Positions 8,977-18,883 of a DNA stretch of 64,000 nt are shown one piece after another. The stretch is from Streptomyces sp. NL15-2K (GTDB lineage Bacteria; Actinomycetota; Actinomycetes; Streptomycetales; Streptomycetaceae). Each line of letters opens with the position of its first letter. Position 1 is the first letter of the stretch. Location: NCBI RefSeq assembly GCF_030551255.1, contig NZ_CP130630.1, positions 2,771,501-2,835,500 on the forward strand. Direction: 5' to 3'. Below the pieces are notes generated by a model. It ran no database searches. It was not told the origin of the DNA and was given only the letters and a program-made list of their open reading frames with translations. A program made the position numbers and the translations under genes.

Positions 8977-9900
8977 ATGCGAAGTGAGCCCGTGGTCCAG
9001 GTCCAGGCCCTGGTGAAGCGGTATGGCACGAAGACCGCGGTGGACGGCCTCGACCTGGTGGCCAGGGCGGGTGTCACCGCCGTACTCGGTCCCAACGGGG
9101 CGGGCAAGACGACCACGGTCGAGACCTGCGAGGGCTACCGGAAGCCGGACTCCGGCACGCTGCGCGTCCTGGGCCTCGACCCGGTGAGACAAGCCCGTGA
9201 GCTGCACCCCCGGATCGGCGTGATGCTGCAGTCCGGGGGCGTCTACTCGAGCGCGCGGGCGGACGAGATGCTGCGCCATGTCGCCAAACTGCATGCCGAT
9301 CCGCTCGACGTCGACGCGCTGATCGAGCGCCTGGGGCTGGGCGGCTGCGGCCGGACCACGTACCGGCGGCTGTCGGGCGGCCAGCAGCAGCGGCTCGCGC
9401 TGGCGATGGCCGTGGTGGGGCGCCCGGAGCTGGTGTTCCTGGACGAGCCGACCGCCGGCCTCGACCCGCAGGCCCGCCGCGCCACCTGGGACCTGGTCCG
9501 CGACCTGCGCACCGACGGTGTCTCCGTGATCCTCACGACCCACTACATGGACGAGGCCGAGCAGCTCGCCGACGACGTGGCGATCATCGACGCCGGCCGG
9601 GTCATAGCCCAGGGCACCCCGGAGGAGCTGTGCCGCGGCGGCGCCGAGAACACGCTCCGCTTCACCGGCCGCCCGGGACTGGACGTCGGCTCCCTGCTGA
9701 AGGCGCTTCCCGCGGACTGCACGGCGGCGGAGCTGACACCGGGCGGGTACCGGGTCGTCGGCAAGGTCGACCCACAGCTGCTCGCGACGGTCACGTCCTG
9801 GTGCGCGCAGCACGGGGTGATGCCGGAGAAGATCTCGGTCGAACGGCACACTCTCGAAGACGTGTTTCTGGAGCTCACAGGCAAGGAGCTGCGTTCATGA
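8977..9900 (+). CDS. ABC-2 type exporter, ATP-binding subunit
   Basis: 307 residues. Walker A is GPNGAGKTT (38-46), signature LSGGQQQR, Walker B LVFLDEPTAGLD, switch histidine in ILTTHYMDEAEQLADD, in the style of DrrA/CcmA-family drug or polysaccharide exporters. The C-terminal regulatory domain ends VFLELTGKELRS, and its stop ATGA opens a 39-codon frame that repeats these last residues (see the repeat). The membrane partner is the next full gene. The substrate is unknown. Confidence 0.93.
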   Translation: MRSEPVVQVQALVKRYGTKTAVDGLDLVARAGVTAVLGPNGAGKTTTVETCEGYRKPDSGTLRVLGLDPVRQARELHPRIGVMLQSGGVYSSARADEMLRHVAKLHADPLDVDALIERLGLGGCGRTTYRRLSGGQQQRLALAMAVVGRPELVFLDEPTAGLDPQARRATWDLVRDLRTDGVSVILTTHYMDEAEQLADDVAIIDAGRVIAQGTPEELCRGGAENTLRFTGRPGLDVGSLLKALPADCTAAELTPGGYRVVGKVDPQLLATVTSWCAQHGVMPEKISVERHTLEDVFLELTGKELRS

Positions 9901-10017
9901 CTGGGGTTGACACACGGATCTGCTGGGGGTCCGGCCCGCGGCTCAGCCGCAATCGGATTCAGCATCCCCCGGGAAGACACAGCCTGGAACTGACGGGCAA
10001 GGAGCTGCGCTCGTGAC
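9868..10017 (+). repeat. Partial duplication of the ABC-ATPase 3' end
   Basis: The 34 bp at 9868-9901 recur at 9984-10017, both encoding LELTGKELRS plus stop and both ending in the overlap with the next start codon. The copies differ at five positions, each the third base of a codon, so the protein ends are identical. The 82 bp between them resemble nothing else nearby and include a GCGGCT-C-AGCCGC hairpin at 9938-9950. Confidence 0.85.
9897..10016 (+). CDS. 39-codon frame ending in the duplicated LELTGKELRS tail
   Basis: Starts at the ATG overlapping the ATPase stop (ATGA) and ends overlapping the permease GTG (GTGA), so it is perfectly coupled on both sides. It reads MTGVDTRICWGSGPRLSRN and ends in the copied ATPase tail LELTGKELRS. 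It may be only a by-product of the duplication that preserves coupling; no function can be assigned. Confidence 0.3.
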   Translation: MTGVDTRICWGSGPRLSRNRIQHPPGRHSLELTGKELRS

Positions 10018-10786
10018 CACGGCCACCGGCATGTACACCCCGAAGCCGGGGGCCGCGCCCCTGACCCGCATGATCGCGGCCCAGGCCGCTCTCGAGACGA
10101 AGATGCTGCTGCGCAACGGCGAGCAGTTGCTGTTGACGGTGGTCATCCCGACGCTGCTGCTTGTCCTCTTCAGCTCCGTGGACGTCGTCGACACCGGGGC
10201 CGGCGAGGCGGTGGACTTCCTCGCGCCCGGCATCCTCGCGCTGGCCGTGATGTCGACCGCGTTCACGGGCCAGGCCATCGCGACGGGCTTCGAGCGCCGG
10301 TACGGCGTCCTGAAGCGCCTCGCCTCCTCCCCGCTCCCCCGCTGGGGACTGATGACCGCGAAGACACTGTCCGTGCTGGTCACGGAGGTCCTCCAGGTCG
10401 TCCTGCTGACGGTGATCGCCTTCGCGCTGGGCTGGTCGCCGCACGGCAACCCGTTCGCCGTACTCCTCCTGCTGGTCCTGGGGACGGCCGCCTTCTCCGG
10501 GCTCGGCCTGCTGATGGCGGGCACGCTTAAGGCGGAGGCGACGCTGGCCGCCGCGAACCTGGTCTTTCTGCTGCTGCTCGTCGGCGGCGGGGTGATCGTG
10601 CCGCTGGACAAGTTCCCGGCCGCGGCGCAGGACGTCCTCGGGCTGCTGCCGATCTCCGCGCTGTCGGACGGGCTGCGGGACGTGCTCCAGCACGGCGCCG
10701 GCATGCCCTGGGGTGACCTGGGGGTTCTCGCCGTCTGGGCGGTCGTGGGCCTGGCGGCCGCCGGGAAGTTCTTCCGCTGGGAGTAG
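10013..10786 (+). CDS. ABC-2 type exporter, permease subunit
   Basis: 257 residues with six predicted membrane helices (for example LLLTVVIPTLLLVLFSSVDVV and ILALAVMSTAFTGQAIATGFE), matching ABC-2 transporter permeases that pair with the preceding ATPase. The motif ERRYGVLKRLASSPLPRWGL is the cytoplasmic coupling segment common in these proteins. The GTG start overlaps the stop of the 39-codon frame. Confidence 0.9.
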   Translation: MTTATGMYTPKPGAAPLTRMIAAQAALETKMLLRNGEQLLLTVVIPTLLLVLFSSVDVVDTGAGEAVDFLAPGILALAVMSTAFTGQAIATGFERRYGVLKRLASSPLPRWGLMTAKTLSVLVTEVLQVVLLTVIAFALGWSPHGNPFAVLLLLVLGTAAFSGLGLLMAGTLKAEATLAAANLVFLLLLVGGGVIVPLDKFPAAAQDVLGLLPISALSDGLRDVLQHGAGMPWGDLGVLAVWAVVGLAAAGKFFRWE

Positions 10787-10850
10787 GGATGGGAGTAGGG
10801 AGGGGTGGCCCGGTGACGGACCCTCGTGAAAGCGTGCACAAGCGGCCCCC

Positions 10851-10856
10851 TACGAT
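10851..10856 (+). promoter_or_regulatory. -10 box of leaderless ctaA
   Basis: TACGAT is followed by 7 bp and then GTG at 10864; the same 7-bp spacing precedes the uvrB, uvrC and two other starts in this window. Confidence 0.4.
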
Positions 10857-10863
10857 GGAACGC

Positions 10864-11865
10864 GTGCCCAAACTGACCCGCGCCGACGCCGTGGCGGCCC
10901 TCCGCAACCCGCTCGCCTTCATCGCCGAACGCTGGACCCCGGCCCCCAGGACGGTCCAGCGGGCGGCCCTCACCGCGCTGGTGATGTCGGTGGTCATCGT
11001 GGTCACCGGCGGTGCCGTGCGGCTGACCGGTTCCGGGCTCGGCTGCCCCACCTGGCCCAAGTGCACCGACGACTCGCTGACCGCCACCAGCGCGATGGGC
11101 TTCCACGGGGCCATCGAGTTCGGCAACCGCATGCTCACCTACGTACTGTGCGCCGCGGTCGGCTGGGCGATCATCGCCGCGCGCTCCCAGAAGCCGTACC
11201 GGCGCAGCCTGACCCTGCTGGGCTGGGCGCAGTTCTGGATCGTGATGAGCAACGCGGTCCTCGGCGGCATCGTCGTCCTGGTCGGCCTCAACCCGTACAC
11301 GGTCGCGGCGCACTTCGTGGCGACGTCGGCCCTGATCGCGGTCGCCACGGTGATGTGGCAGCGCACCCGGGAGGGTGACACGGCGCCCCGCCCGCTGGTC
11401 GGCAAGGCCGTGCAGCAGCTGGTGTGGTTCCTGGTCGCGGCCGCCGTCCTGCTGATTCTGGTCGGCACGGTGGTGACCGGCGCGGGTCCGCACGCGGGCG
11501 ACTCCAGCGAGGTCGAGCGGATGCCGGTCGACTGGGAGACGGTCAGCAAGGTGCACGCGGTGCTGGCCTGGATCGTGGTATCGCTGACGTTCGCCCTGTG
11601 GTTCGTCCTCAAGGCGGTCGACGCGCCCAAGGGGCCGCTGGGACGGACGCGGGAGCTGTTTCTGATCCTGCTCGCGCAGGGCGTCATCGGCTACGTCCAG
11701 TACTTCACGGACCTCCCCGAGATCCTGGTCGGCCTGCACATGCTCGGCTCGGCCCTGGTGTGGATCGCGGTCCTGCGGGTGCTGTTGTCGTTGCGGGAGC
11801 GGCCGGAGGCGCTGGCCGAGGTGCCGACCCCTTCGAGTGAGGCGACGCTCGCCTCGCGCGTGTGA
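10864..11865 (+). CDS. ctaA: Heme A synthase CtaA
   Basis: 333 residues with eight hydrophobic segments in two similar halves. Signature GGAVRLTGSGLGCPTWPKC contains the paired extracytoplasmic cysteines, and the heme-ligand region FHGAIEFGNRMLTY is present in the first half, with KVHAVLAWIVV and GLHMLGSALVW in the second. It oxidises the heme O methyl group to give heme A for the aa3 cytochrome oxidase; ctaB, which makes heme O, is 2.4 kb away. Start: ATG 10855 is possible, but TACGAT at 10851-10856 overlaps it and fits a leaderless GTG at 10864. Confidence 0.92.
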   Translation: MPKLTRADAVAALRNPLAFIAERWTPAPRTVQRAALTALVMSVVIVVTGGAVRLTGSGLGCPTWPKCTDDSLTATSAMGFHGAIEFGNRMLTYVLCAAVGWAIIAARSQKPYRRSLTLLGWAQFWIVMSNAVLGGIVVLVGLNPYTVAAHFVATSALIAVATVMWQRTREGDTAPRPLVGKAVQQLVWFLVAAAVLLILVGTVVTGAGPHAGDSSEVERMPVDWETVSKVHAVLAWIVVSLTFALWFVLKAVDAPKGPLGRTRELFLILLAQGVIGYVQYFTDLPEILVGLHMLGSALVWIAVLRVLLSLRERPEALAEVPTPSSEATLASRV

Positions 11866-11877
11866 GTCACGCCGGGG

Positions 11878-12615
11878 TCATCCGTACCTCGCCACGAGTG
11901 CGTCGATCGCAGGCCCCAGGTAGGCCCTCGTCAGCTCGCCCCTGGCCACCGTCCACTCCTCGGAGGACGGCGCCGACCGCCCGTACCGCCGTCGTTCGAC
12001 GTCCTCGACCACCTCGACGGGCGCCCCGAGGTCCGGCAGCGCCTCCAGTGCCTCCCGCTTGGAGATCAGGCTCGAGTCGCGCAGCGTGGCCGTGGCCCGG
12101 GCGAAGGTCATCAGCCCCAGGTCGACCCAGATGTCCTGCCGCCACAGATGGGCCTTGTCCACCGCGGGCCGCCAGAAGTCCCGCTGATCGCGTACGACGA
12201 ACTCGCCGAGCTCACGGTCCGGCACGGCCGGGAGCAGCTCCGCCGGGGGTCGACCGTGCAGCACGCGTCCGAAGGAGTGCAGTTCACGTCGGGTGACGGG
12301 AGTGACCGGTCGGCGCATCACGTGCTCGTGGGCCCACGTGAGGTGCGAAAGACCCGCGTCGCCCAGCCGGTCCGGTGTGAGGTAGCTGCAGTGCAGCTCG
12401 GCGGCGAGCGGCTCGGTGCGCAGTCGGCGGTGCAGGGTCACGATCGTCCGGACGGTACTGAGCGACACGGGCCGGTCCAGCACCGCGATCAAGTCCAGAT
12501 CGCTGCGGCCTTCCTGATAGTCGCCCCCGGCGAGCGAACCATGTGCCCAGAGGGCGACGGGGGCGAGAACCGCGAGCTCGTCGAGGAAACGGTCGAGTAA
12601 GGCGTCGGTCGGCAT
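11878..12615 (-). CDS. AadA-like nucleotidyltransferase-domain protein
   Basis: 245 residues. The nucleotidyltransferase active-site motif is clear near the start: AHGSLAGGDYQEGRSDLDLIAVLD, with the paired metal-binding aspartates. The C-terminal half is helical, as in streptomycin adenylyltransferase-like proteins. Members modify aminoglycosides or other small molecules, but many are uncharacterised, so only the fold and metal site are certain. It converges on ctaA, 12 bp away. Confidence 0.8.
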   Translation of the reverse strand: MPTDALLDRFLDELAVLAPVALWAHGSLAGGDYQEGRSDLDLIAVLDRPVSLSTVRTIVTLHRRLRTEPLAAELHCSYLTPDRLGDAGLSHLTWAHEHVMRRPVTPVTRRELHSFGRVLHGRPPAELLPAVPDRELGEFVVRDQRDFWRPAVDKAHLWRQDIWVDLGLMTFARATATLRDSSLISKREALEALPDLGAPVEVVEDVERRRYGRSAPSSEEWTVARGELTRAYLGPAIDALVARYG

Positions 12616-12633
12616 GTGCTCAGTCTGTACAAC

Positions 12634-13740
12634 TCACCCCAGCCCGTACACCCGTCGTGCGTTCCCCGCCGCGATCAGCCCCGCCACCCGCTGCGCGTCC
12701 GCCAGCGACCACGCCCCCTCGGTGACCCAGGTGCCCAGCACCCGCCCGAGGGCCTCGCGGAACAGGCGCGCCCCCACGACGTGCAGCTCCGGCAGGCCCT
12801 GGGCCCCGCTGGAGAAGAGGATCTTGCCGAAGGGGGCCAGCTCCAGGATCTCCGCCAGTACGGTGGCCGCCCTCGCCCCTGTACGGACGAGCGCGGCGCC
12901 CGAGTCGGCGTACACGTGCGGGAAGACTCCGGCGAGGTGGGCGGCGTGCCGGTGGTAGGGGTAGCTGTGCAGCAGGACCAGGTCGGTGCCGAGGCCGGCC
13001 GTGGCCCGCACGAAGTCCGTCAGCAGGACCGGGTCGGTCCGGTCGACGCGCAGGCCCGGCTCCCCGAGCCCGGCGTGCAGTTGCAGGGGCCGCCCCGAGG
13101 CGACCGCGATCCACAGCAGGTGCCTGAGCAGCACCGGGTCGCTCAACTCACCCCCGACCCGGCGTCCGGCCAGCCAGCGTCCCACCGCGCCCCGTACCTC
13201 TCCCGGCCCCGGCGGCTCGGGCGCCAGCGCGAGTCCGTGCCGTACGCCCGCCACGGACGTGAAGGCCACGGCGTTCGCGGCGGCACCGTGCACCGATTCG
13301 GCGAGGTTGGCCAGGAAGGACTCGACGGTGCCGGAGGTGTCGGCGACCTGTTCGGCGAGGAGTTCCAGCCGCACGATCTCGCGGGCCTCGGCGACCGCGG
13401 CGGAGGCCATCTCGGCGGGGCCGGTCAGGTCACCGGGCAGTCCGGTGTCCACCAGATAGGTGGTGATGCCGCTGCCGCGCAGCAGCCTGCGGCCCGCTTC
13501 CAGTACGCCGAGTTCCCGGCGCCGGGCGAGATAGCGGGCGGGCGGGCAGTGCGGTTCCAGGCCGAGCAGCGGGGGGCACCAGCGTCGTACGGCGAACCCG
13601 GTCTGGGTGTCGAAGAGCGTCGTGCCCGGGGCGGGCGGGCCCTCGGTGCGGGCCAGCTGGGCCTCGAAGGTGCCGAGGCCCAGCTCCGTTCTCAGTACGC
13701 CGTGGCAGTACTGGTCCACGAGGGACGGCGTTTCGATCAT
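12634..13740 (-). CDS. Amidohydrolase-superfamily protein (FluG N-domain type)
   Basis: 368 residues from the ATG at 13740. It has a TIM-barrel amidohydrolase pattern: an early metal histidine in DQYCHG, LQLHAGLGEPGLR mid-barrel, LLHSYPYHRHAAHLAGVFPHVYADSG, and a terminal KILFSSGAQGLPELHVVGA in place of the usual final metal-binding Asp motif (FSTD). This matches the amidohydrolase-2 domains linked with glutamine synthetase-like enzymes such as FluG. The canonical second His of HxH is a Cys (YCHG), so chemistry may differ. It follows the nucleotidyltransferase start by 18 bp but is transcribed before it; no pathway is evident. Confidence 0.75.
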   Translation of the reverse strand: MIETPSLVDQYCHGVLRTELGLGTFEAQLARTEGPPAPGTTLFDTQTGFAVRRWCPPLLGLEPHCPPARYLARRRELGVLEAGRRLLRGSGITTYLVDTGLPGDLTGPAEMASAAVAEAREIVRLELLAEQVADTSGTVESFLANLAESVHGAAANAVAFTSVAGVRHGLALAPEPPGPGEVRGAVGRWLAGRRVGGELSDPVLLRHLLWIAVASGRPLQLHAGLGEPGLRVDRTDPVLLTDFVRATAGLGTDLVLLHSYPYHRHAAHLAGVFPHVYADSGAALVRTGARAATVLAEILELAPFGKILFSSGAQGLPELHVVGARLFREALGRVLGTWVTEGAWSLADAQRVAGLIAAGNARRVYGLG

Positions 13741-13828
13741 CCGGACTCCCCGTCGCTTGGACCGTGTCGTTCTCACAGGTCCTAACGGGTGAACGGGGTG
13801 TCAGGTCGCGGCCGTCCCCGGGCGTTGT

Positions 13829-14161
13829 TCAGCCGTTGGACGGACCGCCGACCTGGATGCCCGCCATCCGCGTCCATTCGTACGGCCCCGTCCTCACCTT
13901 CGCCGCGAACTCGCCGTCGAAGTCCTCGTGGACCGTGATGCCGGACTTCTCGACGGCCTTCTCGGCGAGCTCGTACGAGGGGGCCACCAGGTCGCCCCAG
14001 GTGCCGTCCTCGCCGACGAGCACGATGCGGGCGCCGCGCTGCCCGAGGTAGGCGATCTGGCCCTCGGCCCCGCCGTGTGCCTTGGAGAAGGTGCTGATCT
14101 GCCGGGCGAGGCGGGTCGCCTTGCGCTCCGCCTTCGGGTCCACCTGCTGCGTGTCTGCCAT
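13829..14161 (-). CDS. Conserved hypothetical protein (Streptomyces)
   Basis: 110 residues starting MADTQQVDPKAERKATRLAR. Soluble, with a basic N-terminal helix, then a mixed alpha/beta region containing AYLGQRGARIVLVGEDGTWGDLVAP. I do not recognise a family with known function. The ATG is preferred over the longer open frame because the upstream codons run into a low-complexity region next to the ctaB terminator. It lies between an amidohydrolase gene and ctaB on the same strand. Confidence 0.7.
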   Translation of the reverse strand: MADTQQVDPKAERKATRLARQISTFSKAHGGAEGQIAYLGQRGARIVLVGEDGTWGDLVAPSYELAEKAVEKSGITVHEDFDGEFAAKVRTGPYEWTRMAGIQVGGPSNG

Positions 14162-14197
14162 GGTCAGGATGCTACCGACGGGTAGAACGAACGGCGA

Positions 14198-14235
14198 CGG
14201 GCGGGGTGCGTGGCCTTGACCACGCACCCCGCCCG
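14198..14235 (-). terminator. ctaB terminator hairpin
   Basis: A perfect 16-bp stem (CGGGCGGGGTGCGTGG paired with its complement) with a 6-nt loop CCTTGA, 37 bp downstream of the ctaB stop on the minus strand. Confidence 0.8.
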
Positions 14236-14272
14236 CGGGAGAACAGCGACCGGACGGAACTACCGGACGGAG

Positions 14273-15220
14273 CTAACGGAGGAACGGGTCCACCGCGACC
14301 GCCAGGAACAGGATCGACACGTAGGTGATGGACCAGTGGAACAGCCGCATCTCCTTGAGCTTGGCGCCGGTGACCTCGGCCCTGGCCCGGTTCTGCAGTC
14401 CGTGCGCCTCCCACAGCCAGAAGCCGCCGGCCACCAGCGCCACCGCCGTGTAGAACCAGCCCGTGTAGCCGAGCGGCGTCAGCAGCAGCGAGACCGCCAC
14501 CATCACCCAGCTGTAGATCACGATCTGCTTGGCTACGACCTTGTTGGAGGCGATGACCGGCAGCATCGGCACGCCCACGCGCGCGTAGTCCTCCCGCACC
14601 TTCATGGACAGCGGCCAGTAGTGCGGCGGCGTCCAGAAGAACATCACGAGGAAGAGGATGACGGGCGCCCACGACATGGAGTTCGTGACGGCGGACCAGC
14701 CGATGAGCACCGGCAGGCAGCCGGCGATGCCGCCCCACACAATGTTCTGCGACGTACGGCGCTTGAGGAGCATCGTGTAGACGACGACGTAGAAGAGGAG
14801 TGCGCCGAGTGCGAGCCAGGCCGACAGCCAGTTGACGGTCAGGCCGAACAGCAGTGTGGAGACGATCGCCAGGCTGATGCCGAAGACCAGGCACTCGCGC
14901 GGGCTGACCATGCCGGTCACCAGCGGGCGCTGCGAGGTGCGGTCCATGAGCGCGTCGATGTCGCGGTCGATGTACATGTTCAGCGCGTTGGCGCCGCCCG
15001 CCGAGAGATAACCGCCGACGCAGGTCAGCAGCACCAGCTTCAGGTCCGGCACGCCCTGCTCGGCGAGAAACATCACCGGCACGGTCGTGATCAGCAGCAG
15101 CTCGATGATCCGCGGCTTGGTCAGCGCCACGAACGCCTTGACACGGGCCCCGAACGGCCGGTGACGCGGGCTCTGGCTCGCACCGAGCACACCCGCTGGA
15201 CGGGATTCGACGGCCGTCAC
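14273..15220 (-). CDS. ctaB: Protoheme IX farnesyltransferase CtaB
   Basis: 315 residues with the UbiA prenyltransferase fold of about nine helices. Two aspartate-rich motifs bind the farnesyl diphosphate: [20 protein letters not shown] and a second in the [15 protein letters not shown] region. It converts protoheme to heme O, the substrate of CtaA. The GTG at 15220 is chosen because AGGGG lies 5 bp before it; the frame is open further upstream without a ribosome-binding site. It is divergent from tkt. Confidence 0.95.
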   Translation of the reverse strand: MTAVESRPAGVLGASQSPRHRPFGARVKAFVALTKPRIIELLLITTVPVMFLAEQGVPDLKLVLLTCVGGYLSAGGANALNMYIDRDIDALMDRTSQRPLVTGMVSPRECLVFGISLAIVSTLLFGLTVNWLSAWLALGALLFYVVVYTMLLKRRTSQNIVWGGIAGCLPVLIGWSAVTNSMSWAPVILFLVMFFWTPPHYWPLSMKVREDYARVGVPMLPVIASNKVVAKQIVIYSWVMVAVSLLLTPLGYTGWFYTAVALVAGGFWLWEAHGLQNRARAEVTGAKLKEMRLFHWSITYVSILFLAVAVDPFLR

Positions 15221-15638
15221 GCACACCCCTACAGAGACATCCCAGCAAGCCTCCCCCGTGTGAAGTCCCGGTAAAGGCTCGCGCGTACCACGCCACTGTA
15301 GACGTTGCCCATATCCCGATATTCGCGGGGGTGGGGTCGTGTTGGGAGGCACGCTCCGACGTGCCCACTCGTCACGTCGGGGCGGTCGTCCTCCGTGCGT
15401 ACGGAAGCTCGATTGAGCACTCGTACGAGCGGGCGCGTATTCACTTGCCGAATGCGATCCGGCGCGGCCTGGAGGCGGATACCAGGCAGGCCCGGCAGTC
15501 TGGAATGACTCGAAAAAATGCACGTTCTTACAAGGGTAGGCTCGACAACGGCCGGTGAGCGCCCAGTGCACCGGCCGCCGGTGGGCACGCGCCCAAAGCA
15601 GCCGGTATTCGACATGTGGAGAGGAGCCCTGACCCAGG
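15221..15638. other. Divergent intergenic region between ctaB and tkt
   Basis: 418 bp with no supportable gene. On the plus strand TAGGCT at 15537-15542 is a plausible -10 box for tkt, though I see no convincing -35. Just after it, at 15549-15577, CGGCCGGTG and CACCGGCCG form a 9-bp stem with an 11-nt loop, which would sit at the 5' end of the tkt mRNA. The ctaB side holds no obvious regulator site. Confidence 0.5.
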
Positions 15639-17726
15639 GTGAGCACCAAGCCGACCACCACAGACCTCGAGTGGACCGCGTTGGACCAGCGGGCCGTCGA
15701 CACCGCCCGCGTCCTGGCCGCCGATGCCGTACAGAAGGTCGGCAACGGCCATCCGGGTACGGCGATGAGCCTGGCGCCTGCCGCCTACACCCTCTTCCAG
15801 AAGGTGATGCGGCACGATCCAGCGGACGCCGACTGGGTGGGCCGCGACCGTTTCGTACTGTCCGCGGGCCACTCGTCCCTGACGCTGTACACCCAGCTGT
15901 ACCTGGCCGGCTTCGGCCTGGAGCTGGACGATCTGAAGGCGTTCCGCACGTGGGGTTCGAAGACCCCCGGTCACCCCGAGTACGGCCACACCAGGGGCGT
16001 GGAGACGACGACCGGCCCGCTGGGCCAGGGTGTCGCCAACGCGGTGGGCATGGCGATGGCCGCCCGCTACGAGCGCGGCCTGTTCGACCCTCAGGCTCCT
16101 GAGGGCACCTCCCCCTTCGACCACTTCGTCTACTGCATCGCCGGTGACGGCTGCCTGCAGGAGGGCATCTCCGCGGAGGCGTCCTCCATGGCCGGGCACC
16201 AAAAGCTCGGCAACCTGATCCTGCTGTGGGACGACAACCACATCTCCATCGAGGGCGACACCGAGACGGCCGTCTCCGAGGACACCGCCAAGCGGTACGA
16301 GGCGTACGGCTGGCACGTGCAGCGCGTCGCCCCGCAGGCCAACGGCGACCTCGACCCGCAGGCCATCCACGCGGCGATCGAGGCGGCGAAGCAGGTCACG
16401 GACAAGCCGTCGTTCATCGCGATGCGCTCGATCATCGCCTGGCCGGCCCCGAACGCGCAGAACACCGAGGCCGCGCACGGCTCGGCGCTCGGCGACGACG
16501 AGGTCGCGGCCACCAAGCGCGTCCTGGGCTTCGACCCGGACCAGTCCTTCGAGGTCTCCGACGAGGTCATCACCCACACCCGCAAGGCGCTGGAGCGGGG
16601 CCGTCAGGCCAAGGCCGTGTGGGAGAAGTCCTTCCAGGAGTGGCGCAACAACAACCCCGAGCGCGCGGCCGAGTTCGACCGCATCGCCGCCGGTGAGCTG
16701 CCCACGGGCTGGCAGGAGAAGATCCCGGTCTTCGAGGCGGGCAAGGCTGTCGCCACACGCGCCGCCTCCGGCAAGGTGCTCCAGGCACTGGGCGCGGTCA
16801 TCCCGGAGCTGTGGGGCGGCTCGGCCGACCTGGCCGGCTCCAACAACACCACCATCGACAAGACGTCCTCGTTCCTCCCGGCGGACAACCCGCTGCCCGA
16901 GGCCGACCCCTACGGCCGGACGATCCACTTCGGCATCCGCGAGCACTCCATGGCCGCGGAGATGAACGGCATCGCCCTGCACGGCAACACCCGCGTCTAC
17001 GGCGGCACCTTCCTCGTCTTCTCCGACTACATGCGCAACGCCGTACGCCTGTCCGCGCTGATGCACCTGCCGGTGACATACGTGTGGACACACGACTCCA
17101 TCGGCCTGGGCGAGGACGGCCCCACCCACCAGCCCATCGAACACCTCGCGTCCCTGCGCGCCATCCCGGGCCTGAACGTGGTCCGCCCGGCCGACGCCAA
17201 CGAGACCGCCATCGCATGGCGCGAGATCCTCAAGCGCTGGACGAAGGTGTTCGGCAAGGGCGCCCCGCACGGCCTCGCGCTCACCCGCCAGGGCGTGCCG
17301 ACGTACGAGCCCAACGAGGACGCGGCGAAGGGCGGTTACGTCCTGTTCGAGGCTTCTGCCGGGACGCCCGAGGTCGTCCTCATCGCCACCGGCTCCGAGG
17401 TGCACGTCGCCGTCGAGGCGCGCGAGCAGCTGGAAGCCGCGGGCGTGCAGACGCGGGTCGTGTCGATGCCGTCCGTCGAGTGGTTCGAGGAGCAGGACCA
17501 GGGGTACCGGGACAGCGTCCTGCCGCCTGCGGTGAAGGCTCGTGTCGCGGTGGAGGCCGGTATCGGACTGACCTGGCACAAGTACGTGGGGGACGCCGGT
17601 CGCATCGTTTCCCTGGAGCACTTCGGTGCTTCGGCCGACGGCAAGGTCCTCTTCCGCGAGTTCGGCTTCACTGCCGAGAACGTGGCCGCAGCGGCGCGGG
17701 AATCCCTCGCCGCCGCCCAGCGCTGA
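15639..17726 (+). CDS. tkt: Transketolase
   Basis: 695 residues from GTG 15639, preceded by GGAGAGGAG-type purines. Thiamine-diphosphate motif begins [16 protein letters not shown] and ends [11 protein letters not shown]; the conserved [16 protein letters not shown] and the catalytic glutamate in [16 protein letters not shown] are present. It transfers two-carbon ketol units between sugar phosphates in the non-oxidative pentose phosphate pathway. First gene of tkt-tal-zwf-opcA-pgl; tal follows after 34 bp. Confidence 0.97.
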   Translation: MSTKPTTTDLEWTALDQRAVDTARVLAADAVQKVGNGHPGTAMSLAPAAYTLFQKVMRHDPADADWVGRDRFVLSAGHSSLTLYTQLYLAGFGLELDDLKAFRTWGSKTPGHPEYGHTRGVETTTGPLGQGVANAVGMAMAARYERGLFDPQAPEGTSPFDHFVYCIAGDGCLQEGISAEASSMAGHQKLGNLILLWDDNHISIEGDTETAVSEDTAKRYEAYGWHVQRVAPQANGDLDPQAIHAAIEAAKQVTDKPSFIAMRSIIAWPAPNAQNTEAAHGSALGDDEVAATKRVLGFDPDQSFEVSDEVITHTRKALERGRQAKAVWEKSFQEWRNNNPERAAEFDRIAAGELPTGWQEKIPVFEAGKAVATRAASGKVLQALGAVIPELWGGSADLAGSNNTTIDKTSSFLPADNPLPEADPYGRTIHFGIREHSMAAEMNGIALHGNTRVYGGTFLVFSDYMRNAVRLSALMHLPVTYVWTHDSIGLGEDGPTHQPIEHLASLRAIPGLNVVRPADANETAIAWREILKRWTKVFGKGAPHGLALTRQGVPTYEPNEDAAKGGYVLFEASAGTPEVVLIATGSEVHVAVEAREQLEAAGVQTRVVSMPSVEWFEEQDQGYRDSVLPPAVKARVAVEAGIGLTWHKYVGDAGRIVSLEHFGASADGKVLFREFGFTAENVAAAARESLAAAQR

Positions 17727-17760
17727 CGCCCATATACGACACGTAGGAGATGCAATTTCC

Positions 17761-18879
17761 ATGACAGACGCACTGAAGCGCCTCTCCGAGGAAGGCGTGG
17801 CGATCTGGCTGGACGACCTGTCGCGCAAGCGGATCACGTCCGGCAACCTCGCCGAGCTGATCGACCAGCAGCACGTCGTGGGCGTCACCACCAACCCGTC
17901 GATCTTCCAGAAGGCGATCTCCGAGGGCGACGGCTACGACCAGCAGCTCTCCGACCTCGCCGCCCGCAAGGTCACGGTCGAAGAGGCCATTCGCATGATC
18001 ACCACGGCGGACGTCCGCGACGCCGCCGACATCCTGCGCCCGGTCTTCGACGCCACCGGCGGACAGGACGGCCGGGTCTCGATCGAGGTCGACCCGCGCC
18101 TTGCGCACAACACCAAGGCGACGGTCGCCGAGGCCAAGCAGCTGGCCTGGCTGGTGGACCGCCCCAACACGCTGATCAAGATCCCGGCCACCAAGGCGGG
18201 TCTTCCGGCGATCACCGAGACCATCGGCCTCGGCATCAGCGTCAACGTCACGCTGATCTTCTCGCTGGAGCGCTACCGCGAGGTCATGGACGCGTACCTG
18301 TCCGGTCTGGAGAAGGCGAAGGAGAAGGGTCTCGACCTGTCGAAGATCCACTCCGTGGCGTCCTTCTTCGTGTCCCGCGTGGACACCGAGATCGACAAGC
18401 GGATCGACGCGCTCGGCACGGACGAGGCCAAGGCCGCCCGCGGCAAGGCGGCCGTCGCCAACGCGCGCCTCGCCTACCAGGCGTACGAGGAGGTCTTCTC
18501 GACCGACCGCTGGAGCACGCTGGAGAACGCCGGCGCGAACAAGCAGCGTCCGCTGTGGGCCTCGACCGGCGTGAAGGACAAGGCGTACAAGGACACCCTG
18601 TACGTCGACGAGCTGGTGGCGCCGAACACCGTCAACACCATGCCGGAGGCGACCCTGTTCGCCACCGAGGAGCACGGCGAGATCACCGGCAACACCGTCG
18701 CCGGGACGTACGAGCAGGCCCGTGCCGACCTCGACGCGGTCGAGAAGCTCGGCATCGCCTACGACGACGTGGTCCAGCTCCTGGAGGACGAGGGCGTCGA
18801 GAAGTTCGCGACGTCCTGGAACGACCTGCTCAAGTCGACCGAGGCGGAACTCCAGCGCCTCGCCCCCTCGGAGGGCTGA
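17761..18879 (+). CDS. tal: Transaldolase
   Basis: 372 residues, the longer actinobacterial transaldolase type (TalA/B family with C-terminal extension). [12 protein letters not shown] is the N-terminal signature and [14 protein letters not shown] holds the Schiff-base lysine. It transfers dihydroxyacetone units between sugar phosphates. A purine-rich GTAGGAGA lies upstream of the ATG. It lies 34 bp after tkt and 4 bp before zwf. Confidence 0.96.
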   Translation: MTDALKRLSEEGVAIWLDDLSRKRITSGNLAELIDQQHVVGVTTNPSIFQKAISEGDGYDQQLSDLAARKVTVEEAIRMITTADVRDAADILRPVFDATGGQDGRVSIEVDPRLAHNTKATVAEAKQLAWLVDRPNTLIKIPATKAGLPAITETIGLGISVNVTLIFSLERYREVMDAYLSGLEKAKEKGLDLSKIHSVASFFVSRVDTEIDKRIDALGTDEAKAARGKAAVANARLAYQAYEEVFSTDRWSTLENAGANKQRPLWASTGVKDKAYKDTLYVDELVAPNTVNTMPEATLFATEEHGEITGNTVAGTYEQARADLDAVEKLGIAYDDVVQLLEDEGVEKFATSWNDLLKSTEAELQRLAPSEG

Positions 18880-18883
18880 GACC

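Noticed and set aside
9938..9950. GCGGCT-C-AGCCGC as a terminator between ATPase and permease
   Set aside because: A 6-bp stem with a 1-nt centre cannot form a hairpin and the genes on both sides are coupled by overlaps.
15528..17894. Long open frame antisense to tkt
   Set aside because: Shadow frame with repetitive Gly/Val/Arg composition and no domains; transketolase on the plus strand explains the sequence.
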